Assembly: GCF_002399615.1 (NCBI RefSeq)
Contig: NZ_DHDZ01000015.1
Location: forward strand, 16,980 to 80,979
Direction: 5' to 3'
DNA from: Pedobacter sp. UBA4863
GTDB taxonomy: Bacteria > Bacteroidota > Bacteroidia > Sphingobacteriales > Sphingobacteriaceae
DNA length: 64,000 nucleotides
Numbering within the stretch: position 1 is the first letter of the stretch; each line of letters begins with the position of its first letter. The notes below the pieces were generated by a model that ran no database searches, was not told where the DNA came from, and saw nothing but the letters and a program-made list of their open reading frames with translations. Positions 43,506 through 53,097 of the stretch are shown here, piece after piece. Made by a program: the position numbers and the translations under genes.

Positions 43506-43516
43506 TTTGGATTAAG

Positions 43517-43589
43517 GAGCAAGGAATAAAGAGATAAAAGACGAGGAGTTAAATTGACTGTCCGATATTTATCTCTTTGTTCCTTGCTT
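43517..43589. repeat. Long imperfect inverted repeat between hisD and hisC
   Basis: GAGCAAGGAATAAAGAGATA plus AA (43517-43538) faces TTTATCTCTTTGTTCCTTGC plus TT (43568-43589) with two mismatches. A similar AACAAAGAACAAG / CTTTATTCCTTATTC arrangement occurs at 55745-55815 beside topA. This is a second family of dispersed inverted repeat; within the operon it would form a strong mRNA hairpin. Confidence 0.65.
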
Positions 43590-43590
43590 G

Positions 43591-44877
43591 TTATTCTTTG
43601 TTCCTAAGTCTAATACTCACTGCATTCTTGTGCGCCTGCAGGCCTTCTGCTTCGGCAAGTGTTTCTACTGTCTTTCCTATATTGCTTAAACCTTTGTTAT
43701 CTAAGTGTTGGAAGGTGATTTTTTTAATAAATGTATCAACTGAAACTCCTGAATAGGCTTTGGCAAAAGCGCTTGTAGGCAACGTATGATTGGTTCCTGA
43801 AGCGTAATCACCTACACTTTCTGGCGTAAGGTTTCCTAAAAATACAGAGCCTGCATTGGTAACCAACGGTATAAGTTCCTCATAGCTCTCAGTCGCTAAT
43901 ATGAGGTGCTCAGGAGCGTAAGTATTACTGAATTTCATGCCTTGTTTTAGATTTTCTACTAACATGATATATGAATTATCAATAGCGGTCTTCGCAATAT
44001 CCTTTCTCGGTAAATCAACTAATTGTTTCTCTAATTCGGTAATTACTTCTGTTGCAGTTTTGTTTGAAGTGATCACTAAAATAGATTGACTATCAGTTCC
44101 ATGTTCTGCTTGTGCAAGTAAATCTGCAGCTACGTATGACGGAATGGCAGTTTCGTCTGCGAGTACTAAAACCTCCGATGGACCGGCGGGCATATCGATA
44201 GCGACGCTATTTTGAACTTGCTTTTTGGCTTCGGTTACATAACGGTTGCCTGGGCCAAAAATCTTATATACCTGTGGAATGGTTTTGGTGCCATAAGCCA
44301 TAGCAGCTACTGCTTGTGCGCCGCCAACTAGGTAAACTTTTTCTATGCTTAGTAAGGTGGCAACGTAAGCGATATAGCAATTTACTTTACCATCGCTTTG
44401 AGGAGGGGAGCACACCACGATTTCCTTGCAGCCTGCAATTTTAGCTGGTATGCCCAGCATCAAAAATGTGCTAGGTAAAACGGCAGTACCGCCAGGAATG
44501 TACAATCCAACCCTGTCAATTGCCCTGTTTTCTCTCCAGCAAACCACCCCGGGCATGGTTTCTACGCTGTTTTCTGTTTTTAATTGCGAAGCGTGAAAGG
44601 TGTAGATGTTTTGATAAGCCGTATCGATAGCTGTTTTAACTTCTGCCGGAATTTGTTTGGCTAGTTCTGCCAGTTCTTCTTTGCCAATAAATAACGAAGA
44701 AAGCGTAATGTTATCGAACTGATTAGTGTAACTCAGCAGGGCATTGTCGCCATTGCTTTTTACGTTGTTGATGATTTCTTCGGTGCGAGATTTAACTAAA
44801 TTATCGTCAGAAATGCTTCGCGAGCATAGTTCCTTTATTTGTTGTTTAGTTAAATCTTTAAAGTTGTAGATTTTCAA
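43591..44877 (-). CDS. hisD: Histidinol dehydrogenase
   Basis: A 428-residue zinc enzyme of normal length. It has VPGGTAVLPSTFLMLGIPAK, the NAD-site GGAQAVAAMAYGT, zinc/catalytic residues in LLAQAEHGTDSQS, and NHTLPTSAFAKAYSGVSVDT near the C-terminus. It oxidises histidinol to histidine in two steps. Second gene of the operon after hisG with a 70-base gap. Confidence 0.96.
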   Translation of the reverse strand: MKIYNFKDLTKQQIKELCSRSISDDNLVKSRTEEIINNVKSNGDNALLSYTNQFDNITLSSLFIGKEELAELAKQIPAEVKTAIDTAYQNIYTFHASQLKTENSVETMPGVVCWRENRAIDRVGLYIPGGTAVLPSTFLMLGIPAKIAGCKEIVVCSPPQSDGKVNCYIAYVATLLSIEKVYLVGGAQAVAAMAYGTKTIPQVYKIFGPGNRYVTEAKKQVQNSVAIDMPAGPSEVLVLADETAIPSYVAADLLAQAEHGTDSQSILVITSNKTATEVITELEKQLVDLPRKDIAKTAIDNSYIMLVENLKQGMKFSNTYAPEHLILATESYEELIPLVTNAGSVFLGNLTPESVGDYASGTNHTLPTSAFAKAYSGVSVDTFIKKITFQHLDNKGLSNIGKTVETLAEAEGLQAHKNAVSIRLRNKE

Positions 44878-44947
44878 TGTTTTAATAATTTATATTAACT
44901 AATAGTTAATAGTGAAAATTAAAGTTTTTGAGTGTTTTTTACTTTAT

Positions 44948-45799
44948 TTAAGTGATGATTTTCTCAATTGGCATTACCACAATTCCTTGTGCACCGGCGG
45001 CTTTTAGACTGTTGATTTTTATCCAGAAATCTTGTTCTGCAATTACCGAATGAACGGCTACCCAATCTTCTTCGAACAATGGAACTACCGTTGGACTTTT
45101 TACCCCAGGCAACAAATCTACCACTGCCTTTAGGTTTTCTTTAGCTACATTAAGCACTACATATTTGGTGGTTCTGGCTTTTAGAACTGATTGTATTCTT
45201 TGCACTAACTCTACTACTTCGGTATTGAGTTCTAGGCCGGGAGTAGCAATTAAAGCAGCTTCAGAATTCATTACGCTGGTGAAAGGCTTTAACCCGTTGT
45301 TTTTTAAGGTTCCACCAGTAGATACAATATCAAAAATGGCATCGCTTAAGCCCAAACCTGGACCAATTTCTACCGAACCAGAAATATTTCTAATTTGAGC
45401 ATCTACTTGGTTTGCTTTTAAGAATTTTTTGAGGATAACAGGATAAGAAGTGGCAATTACTTTCCCGTTTAGTTTTGCTACAGTATCAATGTCGCTATCA
45501 TTTTTAACGGCAATTTTTAGGGAACATTTTCCAAACCCTAATTTTTGCAGATAAGATACATTGGCGCCTGTTTCTATAATTACGTTTTCGCCAACAATAC
45601 CTAAATCGGCAATGCCATCTTGTACATATTCCGGAATATCATCGTCTCTTAGAAAAAGGATTTCTAGTGGGAAATTAGTAACAGTGGAGATAAGAGAACT
45701 TTTGTAGTTTTCGAAAGATAAACCACAATTTTTAAGAATTTCTACTGATTTTTCGTTTAATCTACCCGATTTTTGGATAGCTATTTTAAGTGTTTTCAC
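44948..45799 (-). CDS. hisG: ATP phosphoribosyltransferase, long form
   Basis: A 283-residue HisG-L type, including the C-terminal ACT-like regulatory domain (about 210-283, LLPGVKSPTVVPLFEEDWVA). The catalytic core shows IAIQKSGRLNEKSVEIL, DLGIVGENV, and the PRPP-loop segment FDIVSTGGTLKNNGL. It makes the first committed step and should be inhibited by histidine. First structural gene, preceded by the leader peptide and attenuator at 45836-45926. Confidence 0.96.
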   Translation of the reverse strand: MKTLKIAIQKSGRLNEKSVEILKNCGLSFENYKSSLISTVTNFPLEILFLRDDDIPEYVQDGIADLGIVGENVIIETGANVSYLQKLGFGKCSLKIAVKNDSDIDTVAKLNGKVIATSYPVILKKFLKANQVDAQIRNISGSVEIGPGLGLSDAIFDIVSTGGTLKNNGLKPFTSVMNSEAALIATPGLELNTEVVELVQRIQSVLKARTTKYVVLNVAKENLKAVVDLLPGVKSPTVVPLFEEDWVAVHSVIAEQDFWIKINSLKAAGAQGIVVMPIEKIIT

Positions 45800-45835
45800 T
45801 TTGTTAAATTATAGGATAAGAAAATAAAATCTATT

Positions 45836-45860
45836 TAAAAACCATTCTGAAGTACAGAAT
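45836..45860 (-). terminator. His operon attenuator hairpin
   Basis: On the minus strand ATTCTG-TACTT-CAGAAT is followed by GGTTTTTAAA. The stem begins seven bases after the leader stop codon and ends about 37 bases before the hisG ATG. An alternative hairpin, ATCGCC-ATTGT-GGCGAT (45873-45889), overlaps the last codons of the leader peptide. The arrangement is that of transcription attenuation. Confidence 0.7.
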
Positions 45861-45866
45861 ATTACA

Positions 45867-45926
45867 TTACATATCGCCACAATGGCGATGGTGGAAATGC
45901 AAATGATGGTTTAAAAATTGATTCAT
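45867..45926 (-). CDS. hisL: His operon leader peptide
   Basis: A 19-residue ORF, MNQFLNHHLHFHHRHCGDM, starting at ATG 45926 and ending with TAA at 45867. Six of the nine residues 7-15 are histidine, and all lie within those nine codons. It is followed by a hairpin and T-run before hisG, and preceded by a good Bacteroidetes promoter. Ribosome stalling at the His codons under histidine starvation would disturb the codon 13-18 hairpin ATCGCC/GGCGAT and could prevent formation of the terminator. The histidine content and placement make a real leader nearly certain; the exact folding switch is inferred. Confidence 0.9.
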   Translation of the reverse strand: MNQFLNHHLHFHHRHCGDM

Positions 45927-45963
45927 TTAAAGTTCTTTTCCTTAATTTTGTCGGAAGATATGG

Positions 45964-45997
45964 CAAATATATACTAGTTTACTATACAATCCAAAAA
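45964..45997 (-). promoter_or_regulatory. His operon promoter
   Basis: On the minus strand TTTTTG (45997-45992) and TATATTTG (45971-45964) match the Bacteroidetes -33 (TTTG/TTG) and -7 (TAnnTTTG) elements with 20 bases between them. The leader ATG lies 37 bases downstream. Confidence 0.75.
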
Positions 45998-46064
45998 TAA
46001 TGGCATTTAATTTGTATTAAATGTGTCTCTTAATTAACAAAATGTTAAATTTTATCTTTCTGAA

Positions 46065-47645
46065 TTGAAAAAAACGCTACTTTTTGCCCTTTTTAGTGTA
46101 ATGTTTAGTGCTTGTAGCTGGTTTAAGGAAAAGCCGGAGATTGCTGTAGTATTGGCTGAACATTTTGATAATAAGCTATACAATAAATTTGATACAGCCG
46201 CTTATTTGCCTATTTTTAAAGCTAAGCTTAAAGAACAGCGTAATGATTTCTTAAACCCGAAAGTAATTACTGCTTTCTATGAGAAAAATGAATATCTACC
46301 TGTTTTAATCACCAAGTTTTATGTGAACGGACAGCTGGATAGTCTGAAAGCCTATGTTGCTAGAAGCAATGCCGATGGCTTTAATCCTGAAATATTTAAT
46401 TTTAGTGTTTACGAAAAACAATTACAAACACTGAACAAAAATAAATTTAAAACTATTGATGAAGTTTACGATTTGATTGCTGATTTAGAATTAAATGCAG
46501 CTTATTCGCTAAATAAATATACCAACTTTATGGGCTACGGGAGTATTAATCCCCGTAATTTTTTTAATCGTTTTTATATCCAAGTATTGCGCCCTGATAG
46601 TTTAAAGATGGATTCTGTATTAAATACGGATAATTTGGCGGCCGAATTGAAAAAGGCGCAGCCAGCTACAAAATCGTATGCAGCTCTAAAAACGGCATTA
46701 AAGCATTATCGTGACAGTATAGGTTCTGATGCTTCTCCGGCCATTAATACGATAAAAATCAACCTTGAGCGCATGCGCTGGCGTTTGCCTCTACAAACAG
46801 AAGAGTTGGTAGAGGTGAACATACCTGATTTTACGCTTACTTGGTTTAGAAAGAATGATACCTTGGCGCACATGAATGTATGTGTTGGGAGTAAGCGGGA
46901 AGCTGCCTATGCCGAAAAAATGAAGGTTTATTTGAAATCAGGAAAATTAGATGATAAACCAAAAAACCATGAAACGCCCCAATTATTTAGTGTTTTTAAT
47001 GCTATACAGGTAAACCCGATTTGGAATATTCCGGTAAGCATTGCTAAAAGTGAGATTTATTGGATGGCAAGGAAAGATTCTTTCTATCTTTCTAATAATA
47101 ATATCAAGGTATATCATGATGGGAAGTTAGTAGATGATCCAGATACTATTGATTGGGATAAATATCCGAGAGAAAAATTACCGTTTTCTTTTAAACAAGG
47201 CTCTGGTGAGGGCAATGCGCTAGGCAAATTTAAGTTTGTGTTTGATAATAGCTCTAGCATCTATTTACACGACACGAACAATAAATATGGCTTTAAATTA
47301 GCGAACAGAGCAATTAGCCATGGCTGTATTCGTATAGAGCAGCCTTTAAAGTTTGCAGAGCTAATGGTGAAAGATAAACACCAATACGACAAGTTGCGTA
47401 TGGATATAGATTTGCCACCAATTGATACCACGAAGAATGAAATTTTCAAGAAAAAGCTGGCTAAAAAAACCGATACACTTAATTTATTCAAATTAAAACC
47501 TACTTGGTATGCGCCACGCAAAAGTATAGGTGTGTTTATTGCCTATTATACGGCTTGGGCCGATGGTAGTGGTAAGGTACAGTTTAGGCCCGACGTGTAT
47601 GATTACGACCCTATTTTATGGGAAGCAGTAAAAAGATACCTATAA
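46065..47645 (+). CDS. L,D-transpeptidase family lipoprotein
   Basis: A 526-residue protein starting at TTG 46065 (LKKTLLFALFSVMFSAC, lipobox FSAC, Cys17); the only nearby ATG is out of frame. The central region carries the YkuD catalytic domain with VNPIWNIPVSIAKSE, and the active-site H419-G-C421-I-R motif (AISHGCIRIEQP). The N-terminal 280 residues form the helical scaffold found in the large YcbB-like enzymes. It should cross-link peptidoglycan 3-3 or attach proteins in the periplasm. Divergent from the his operon. Confidence 0.9.
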   Translation: MKKTLLFALFSVMFSACSWFKEKPEIAVVLAEHFDNKLYNKFDTAAYLPIFKAKLKEQRNDFLNPKVITAFYEKNEYLPVLITKFYVNGQLDSLKAYVARSNADGFNPEIFNFSVYEKQLQTLNKNKFKTIDEVYDLIADLELNAAYSLNKYTNFMGYGSINPRNFFNRFYIQVLRPDSLKMDSVLNTDNLAAELKKAQPATKSYAALKTALKHYRDSIGSDASPAINTIKINLERMRWRLPLQTEELVEVNIPDFTLTWFRKNDTLAHMNVCVGSKREAAYAEKMKVYLKSGKLDDKPKNHETPQLFSVFNAIQVNPIWNIPVSIAKSEIYWMARKDSFYLSNNNIKVYHDGKLVDDPDTIDWDKYPREKLPFSFKQGSGEGNALGKFKFVFDNSSSIYLHDTNNKYGFKLANRAISHGCIRIEQPLKFAELMVKDKHQYDKLRMDIDLPPIDTTKNEIFKKKLAKKTDTLNLFKLKPTWYAPRKSIGVFIAYYTAWADGSGKVQFRPDVYDYDPILWEAVKRYL

Positions 47646-47915
47646 TTTTAAGATTCGTTTCAAATTGATAGGCAATGGGCTCCAAGCGCTTTGTTTTTTT
47701 AAAGGCATAATGCTTTAGTTTTATAATTGGGTCCAATCAATTAATAGTGATTTTTTAAACTTCTTCCTTACCTATATAGCTAGATTTCTTCAGTGTAGCA
47801 GGAGGGTAATAGTTTTTTGTACCAACAGTGTGCTCGAAATGATTTAACCCTTATAACTAGCTTTAAAGTCTGCACCAAAAAACGTATTTTTGCACTAAAT
47901 TTTCAATAATAATTA

Positions 47916-50576
47916 ATGAGCATAGCTACAAAATACAATCCGCAAGAAACTGAAGATAAATGGTACAGCTATTGGTTGGAAAAGCGTTTTTTCCACTCAG
48001 AGCCTGATGAACGTGAACCTTATACAATTGTAATTCCACCTCCAAACGTAACAGGAGTATTGCATATGGGGCACATGCTTAACAATACCATTCAGGATGT
48101 ATTGATCCGTAAGGCTCGTATGCAGGGCAAAAATGCTTGTTGGGTACCCGGTACCGACCACGCTTCTATTGCTACCGAAGCAAAGGTGGTGGCCATGTTA
48201 AAGGAACAAGGCATCAACAAAAAGGACCTTTCTCGTGAGGAGTTTTTAAAATATGCTTGGGAATGGAAAGAGAAGTACGGTGGAATTATCTTGGAGCAGT
48301 TAAAGAAACTGGGTGCTAGCTGCGATTGGGACAGAACTCGTTTTACGATGGAAGAAGATCTTTCTGATGCCGTAATTGATAGTTTTATCCATTTGTACAA
48401 AAAAGGATTGATTTACCGTGGTTATCGTATGGTAAATTGGGATCCGCAGGGTAAAACATCTATTTCTGATGAAGAGGTAATCCGTAAGGAAATAAACTCG
48501 AAGTTGTATTACATCAAATATTTTGTGGCTACTGACGAAGATATTTCTGGGGTTGGACATCCAACCGCTGAGTATGTTACTATTGCAACTACTCGCCCAG
48601 AAACGATTATGGCCGATGCGGCAATTTTCGTGAACCCGAACGACGAGCGTTTTAAACACTTGGTAGGTAAAAAGGTACGTATTCCATTAATTGGTCGCGA
48701 AATAGAGGTGATGACGGATGAGTATGTAGATATGGAGTTTGGAACAGGTTGCTTAAAAGTAACGCCTGCTCATGATACCAATGACTACGAACTAGGGTTG
48801 AAATATAACCTTACACCTTTCTTAGATATTTTAGACGACGATGCTAAACTGAACGAAAAAGCGGAGATTTTAGTTGGCGAAGACCGTTTTGTTGCTCGTA
48901 AGAAAATTGCCAAAATGCTCGAAGAAGCTGGTAATTTGGAGAAGGTAGAAGATTATAAATCGCAAGTAGGTTTTTCTGAACGTACCGATGCGGTTATTGA
49001 ACCTAAAGTATCGTTACAGTGGTTTGTAAAAATGAAAGAATTTGCGCAACCAGCTTTAGACGATGTGGTGAATGGCGAAGTAAACTTAATTCCTAATAAA
49101 TTTGAGAATACTTACCGTCATTGGATGGAGAATGTTCGCGATTGGAATATTTCTCGTCAGTTATGGTGGGGACAGCGTATTCCGGCTTGGTATTTACCTG
49201 ATGGAACTTATATAATAGCAAAAACGCAGGAGGAGGCATTTGCGGAGGCGCAAACCTTAGATACTAAACCCTTAGACCTTAAACCTTCTGATCTGAAACA
49301 GGACGAAGATGTAATGGATACCTGGTTTTCATCTTGGTTATGGCCAATTTCTGTTTTCGATGGTTTTAAAGATCCAAATAATAAAGATTTCAATTATTAT
49401 TACCCAACCAACGATTTAGTAACTGCGCCAGAAATTTTATTTTTCTGGGTAGCACGTATGATCATGGCTGGTCGGGAGTTTACGGGCAAAAAACCTTTTA
49501 CCAACGTTTATCTAACAGGTATCGTTCGCGATAAATTGGGCCGTAAAATGTCTAAATCGTTAGGTAACTCTCCAGATCCAATTGGTTTAATAGATAAGTA
49601 CGGAGCCGATGGCGTTAGGGTAGGAATGTTGATGTCATCGCCTGCTGGGAACGACTTAATGTTTGATGAAGCCTATTGCGAACAAGGAAGAAATTTTGCT
49701 TCTAAGATTTGGAATGCCTTCCGTTTGGTAAAAGGTTGGGAAGTTGATGCGAGTTTAGTTAACCCTAACGAGCAGGCTGTTGCTTGGTTCGAAAGTCGTT
49801 TTAACGAAGCTTTAATTGAAATTGAACATAACTTTAAGCAATACCGTTTATCTGAGGCTTTAATGGCTACCTATAAATTGGTATGGGACGATTTTTGTGC
49901 TTGGTACCTAGAAATGGTAAAACCGGCCTATCAACATCCTATTGACGCGGAAACAAAAATAGCTACAGTGAATTTCTTTGAACAAATCTTGAAATTGCTG
50001 CATCCGTTTATGCCTTTCATTACCGAAGAGCTTTACCACGATGAATTGTTTGGTAAACGTACCGAAATGGATTGCTGTATTGTAGCAGATTATCCGGTAG
50101 TAGGTGAGGTAAACGAGAATTTGTTAAAAGAAGCAGAACTGGTAAAAGGATTGGTGTCTGAAATTAGAAACGTAAGAAATACCCGTCAAATCTCTCCAAA
50201 AGAAGCTTTGGCTTTAAACATCATCGCAAACTCTGGGGCTAATTATAAAGCTTGGCTAAATGTGGTGACAAAATTAGCAAACGTAAGCGAAACTCATTTT
50301 GTAACCGATAAAGTTGTTGGTGCAGCTGCATTTATGGTAGGCAAAGACGAATTTTTTATTCCATTAGCAGAAAATGTGGATGCAGCAGCAGAAAAAGAAC
50401 GTTTAACGAAAGAGTTAGTGTATTTAGAAGGTTTCTTGAAATCTGTAAACGCTAAATTGAGTAACGAGCGTTTTGTGCAAAATGCAAAACCAGAAATTAT
50501 TGATAACGAGCGTAATAAACAAGCTGATGCCGAATCGAAAATTACGATTATTAAAGATAGCCTAGCTGCTTTATAA
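47916..50576 (+). CDS. valS: Valine--tRNA ligase
   Basis: An 886-residue class Ia synthetase. It has the HIGH-type motif in PPNVTGVLHMGHM, the editing domain (about 190-330, TTRPETIMADAAI), KMSKS in GRKMSKSLGNSPDP, the anticodon-binding domain, and a C-terminal coiled coil (AAEKERLTKELVYLEGFLKS). Length and motifs are normal. The transcript ends at a strong terminator (50599-50630). The 270 bases upstream hold no gene that I can see. Confidence 0.97.
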   Translation: MSIATKYNPQETEDKWYSYWLEKRFFHSEPDEREPYTIVIPPPNVTGVLHMGHMLNNTIQDVLIRKARMQGKNACWVPGTDHASIATEAKVVAMLKEQGINKKDLSREEFLKYAWEWKEKYGGIILEQLKKLGASCDWDRTRFTMEEDLSDAVIDSFIHLYKKGLIYRGYRMVNWDPQGKTSISDEEVIRKEINSKLYYIKYFVATDEDISGVGHPTAEYVTIATTRPETIMADAAIFVNPNDERFKHLVGKKVRIPLIGREIEVMTDEYVDMEFGTGCLKVTPAHDTNDYELGLKYNLTPFLDILDDDAKLNEKAEILVGEDRFVARKKIAKMLEEAGNLEKVEDYKSQVGFSERTDAVIEPKVSLQWFVKMKEFAQPALDDVVNGEVNLIPNKFENTYRHWMENVRDWNISRQLWWGQRIPAWYLPDGTYIIAKTQEEAFAEAQTLDTKPLDLKPSDLKQDEDVMDTWFSSWLWPISVFDGFKDPNNKDFNYYYPTNDLVTAPEILFFWVARMIMAGREFTGKKPFTNVYLTGIVRDKLGRKMSKSLGNSPDPIGLIDKYGADGVRVGMLMSSPAGNDLMFDEAYCEQGRNFASKIWNAFRLVKGWEVDASLVNPNEQAVAWFESRFNEALIEIEHNFKQYRLSEALMATYKLVWDDFCAWYLEMVKPAYQHPIDAETKIATVNFFEQILKLLHPFMPFITEELYHDELFGKRTEMDCCIVADYPVVGEVNENLLKEAELVKGLVSEIRNVRNTRQISPKEALALNIIANSGANYKAWLNVVTKLANVSETHFVTDKVVGAAAFMVGKDEFFIPLAENVDAAAEKERLTKELVYLEGFLKSVNAKLSNERFVQNAKPEIIDNERNKQADAESKITIIKDSLAAL

Positions 50577-50598
50577 GCATAAATTTAATATTAAATTA

Positions 50599-50630
50599 AA
50601 GCCTATCGATGCAAATCGGTAGGCTTTTTT
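50599..50630 (+). terminator. Terminator of valS
   Basis: AAGCCTATCGAT (50599-50610) pairs with ATCGGTAGGCTT (50615-50626) and is followed by T5. Strong intrinsic terminator directly after valS. Confidence 0.92.
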
Positions 50631-50752
50631 GTTTTTTAATAAAGTAAAACTATACTTTGGTAAAAGTAGGTAGGTGTTTTGTTTAATTCGTAAATATCGG
50701 GTTGTTATATCTTTTTTATTTGCATCAAAAATAATGTGTAATTAATAAAAAT

Positions 50753-52354
50753 ATGAGAACAAAATTTACGAAATACCTAGGCATACTTGCTCTTTGTATA
50801 ATAGGAGTTAACTCTTCCTTAGCCCAATGGGTAAACAACCAAGCGGCCGATGCCGTTTATGGTCAAGATAGTTTTACTACAATGACTATAGGTAATGCTA
50901 GTAATGATAACCTAGTTAGGCCAGTAAGTGTTGCGTTTACCAAAAACAATAAAAAGGTAATTATTGGTACGGTAACAACGGTAAATAGTAAAAGCGCATT
51001 GTATATATACGAAGATTATACCAATCTAAATAATACCAAACTAGCAGTTGTAGATAAAATAATTTTGCCAGAAAGAGGTGTTGTTAATTCAGTTTTTGTT
51101 GATGAGGACGATAATTTATGGGTGGCAACAAATGGTAGCTATGGCGACGATTTGTATAAATATACCAACGCGTCTTCGTTAACTAGTTCTAGTACAGCTA
51201 CTGCAACTTTTAAATTAAAAAAATACGATGCGAGTCTTGCAGAATACACCAACTTTAAAGGTAGCGTATTTGTCAAATCTGGAGTGTTGGTAATAGCTGA
51301 TGCAACAAATCATATTGTTGCTAGGTATAATGTAAGAGACTTAACATCTAGCGGTACGAAACAACCTATTGCTTACATTGGTGCTGTAGCAGCTAATAAT
51401 CCTGTATATGGACATTATGATACCCCATCAAGTAAAGTTAGATTAAATAAACCAGTTCAGGTTTCAATAGATAAAAACAACGCATTGTGGATTGCAGATG
51501 CACTTAACTTTAGGGTCTTAAAATTTGATGATGGTCTCAGTTTTACTGATTCTTCTACACCAAGTGTAACCATGGGCAGAACGAGTTACAAGAACTCAAC
51601 TGGCAACGACAATAATGCAAATAATTTTGTTAACCTAACAGGTATAGCAACAGATAATGGGGATAGGTTGTACGTTGCCGCTACTCAGTCTTATACTGGT
51701 AGTAAGGTAAACATTTATAACACGAATACAATTACAAATAATGCCAATGCTAACGCTATAAATGTTATTGGTTACAATTTGTTAGATGATAATTATCCTA
51801 TACATGGCTCAAATGGTTACGCAGCTAATAGACTTTTTGATACTTCTAATATTGCCGTAAACGAATATTTGTGGGTAACCGATTATAGTTGGCACAGGGT
51901 TACACGTTTTGCACCAAATACTGCACTGCCAGTAACTTTTTCTGATTTAAAAGCAACCAAAGTTGACGACATGATAAACCTATCTTGGAAAACTTCTGCA
52001 GAAACTAACAATAGTCATTTCATGGTCTCTACTTCTTACGATGGTAAAACATTCAGTAAAGTAAAGCAGGTTGATGCCAGAGCAACCCCAGGCGATTATC
52101 ACGTTTCTTTTCCAATAGAAAATACTTTGTACGCTGGTTTAGGTTTGTTAGGCTTGTTGCTTATTCCTCGTCAAAGAAATAAATGGATGAAAATGGTTAT
52201 GCTTCTTTTAGGTGTATGTTTTTTAGTTGCTTGTGCTAAAGACAAAATCGAAGCAGAAACACAAGAAAAAGAAGTGGTTTATGTGAAATTAGAACAAGTA
52301 GATTTAGATGGAACGGTAACAGAATTAGGAGTGAAGTCCCTTAAAATTAAATAA
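50753..52354 (+). CDS. Secreted NHL-propeller protein with an interrupted C-terminal FN3-like module
   Basis: A 533-residue protein with a signal peptide (SSLAQ, about residue 24). Residues 40-400 carry NHL/six-bladed-propeller-like repeats (LVRPVSVAFTKNNKKV, LNKPVQVSIDKNNALWIADA, NLTGIATDNGDRLYVAA). Residues 404-453 begin an FN3-like module of the kind that precedes T9SS domains (LPVTFSDLKATKVDDMINLS...). Then residues 454-507 bring two hydrophobic segments (LYAGLGLLGLLLIP, MKMVMLLLGVCFLVAC) with a lipobox-like Cys494. The ending VYVKLEQVDLDGTVTELGVK then completes the FN3-like module. The gene is open throughout. The membrane segments look inserted; the purpose is unknown. Confidence 0.78.
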   Translation: MRTKFTKYLGILALCIIGVNSSLAQWVNNQAADAVYGQDSFTTMTIGNASNDNLVRPVSVAFTKNNKKVIIGTVTTVNSKSALYIYEDYTNLNNTKLAVVDKIILPERGVVNSVFVDEDDNLWVATNGSYGDDLYKYTNASSLTSSSTATATFKLKKYDASLAEYTNFKGSVFVKSGVLVIADATNHIVARYNVRDLTSSGTKQPIAYIGAVAANNPVYGHYDTPSSKVRLNKPVQVSIDKNNALWIADALNFRVLKFDDGLSFTDSSTPSVTMGRTSYKNSTGNDNNANNFVNLTGIATDNGDRLYVAATQSYTGSKVNIYNTNTITNNANANAINVIGYNLLDDNYPIHGSNGYAANRLFDTSNIAVNEYLWVTDYSWHRVTRFAPNTALPVTFSDLKATKVDDMINLSWKTSAETNNSHFMVSTSYDGKTFSKVKQVDARATPGDYHVSFPIENTLYAGLGLLGLLLIPRQRNKWMKMVMLLLGVCFLVACAKDKIEAETQEKEVVYVKLEQVDLDGTVTELGVKSLKIK

Positions 52355-52375
52355 CAAACAATTAAAAATGTTTGG

Positions 52376-52408
52376 AAATGCTAAACCGTTTTGGTTTAGC
52401 ATTTTTTC
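52376..52408 (+). terminator. Terminator after the NHL-propeller gene
   Basis: AAATGCTAAACC (52376-52387) pairs with GGTTTAGCATTT (52393-52404), with more T following. Clear intrinsic terminator 22 bases after the stop codon. Confidence 0.9.
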
Positions 52409-52530
52409 TTCGAATAGTTTTTTAGAGAATAAGTAAAAAGGAAATGTCTTGTATCAACCCTTTTACAGGTAAAGTATCATTTTTACGCTAAAACTCACTT
52501 TCTTTATCGTCAGAATTAAAAACTTCGAAT

Positions 52531-53073
52531 ATGAAAAGATTATTTATTTTTTTTGTAGCTGTAGTTTGCTTGTCTTGTACTAATAATCAAAGCAAAGAAA
52601 AGTCAGTTGCGTCAAATATTTTTATAGAGCAAAAAGTAACCGATTTTATTGCAAAATACCCAGAGTGGACCGATGGGGACCATGTGAATGAAGAAATTAC
52701 CGACAAATTTCAGCACGAAGTAAAGCGCTGGAGCAACGAACAAGATTTTTTAAAGGGGATGCCTTTGCAATTAAAAGAATTAAGAGACACTACCCTTAAC
52801 GGACAAAATTTTAAAATAGGAACATTTGCCGGATATAATGACAACACCCGTGTAAAAGGCTCGTTGTTAAACTATATTCAAATTAATATAGATGGTATTT
52901 TACCCCCAGAAATAGCACAAAAAGTAACAATAGACGGTAAATATCATCTTGATGCAATGATGTATCGTCAAGGTAGCCGTAAAGATGTTAAGCTAATTGC
53001 TGTAGCCGACTTTAAGGGCTATGATTTGGGGAAATATGTTTTTTCGGTAACAAAGGCTACTCCAATTAAATAA
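52531..53073 (+). CDS. Lipoprotein of unknown function
   Basis: A 180-residue protein with lipobox CLSC (Cys16) after a short hydrophobic leader. The mature part contains FIAKYPEWTDGDHVNEEITD and a beta-rich C-terminus (GSLLNYIQINIDGILPPEIA, KYVFSVTKATPIK). No known domain is recognised. It stands alone between two terminators. Length and composition are ordinary; envelope location is the only safe statement. Confidence 0.75.
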   Translation: MKRLFIFFVAVVCLSCTNNQSKEKSVASNIFIEQKVTDFIAKYPEWTDGDHVNEEITDKFQHEVKRWSNEQDFLKGMPLQLKELRDTTLNGQNFKIGTFAGYNDNTRVKGSLLNYIQINIDGILPPEIAQKVTIDGKYHLDAMMYRQGSRKDVKLIAVADFKGYDLGKYVFSVTKATPIK

Positions 53074-53097
53074 ATGATGGCATTAAGCTGTCGGTTA

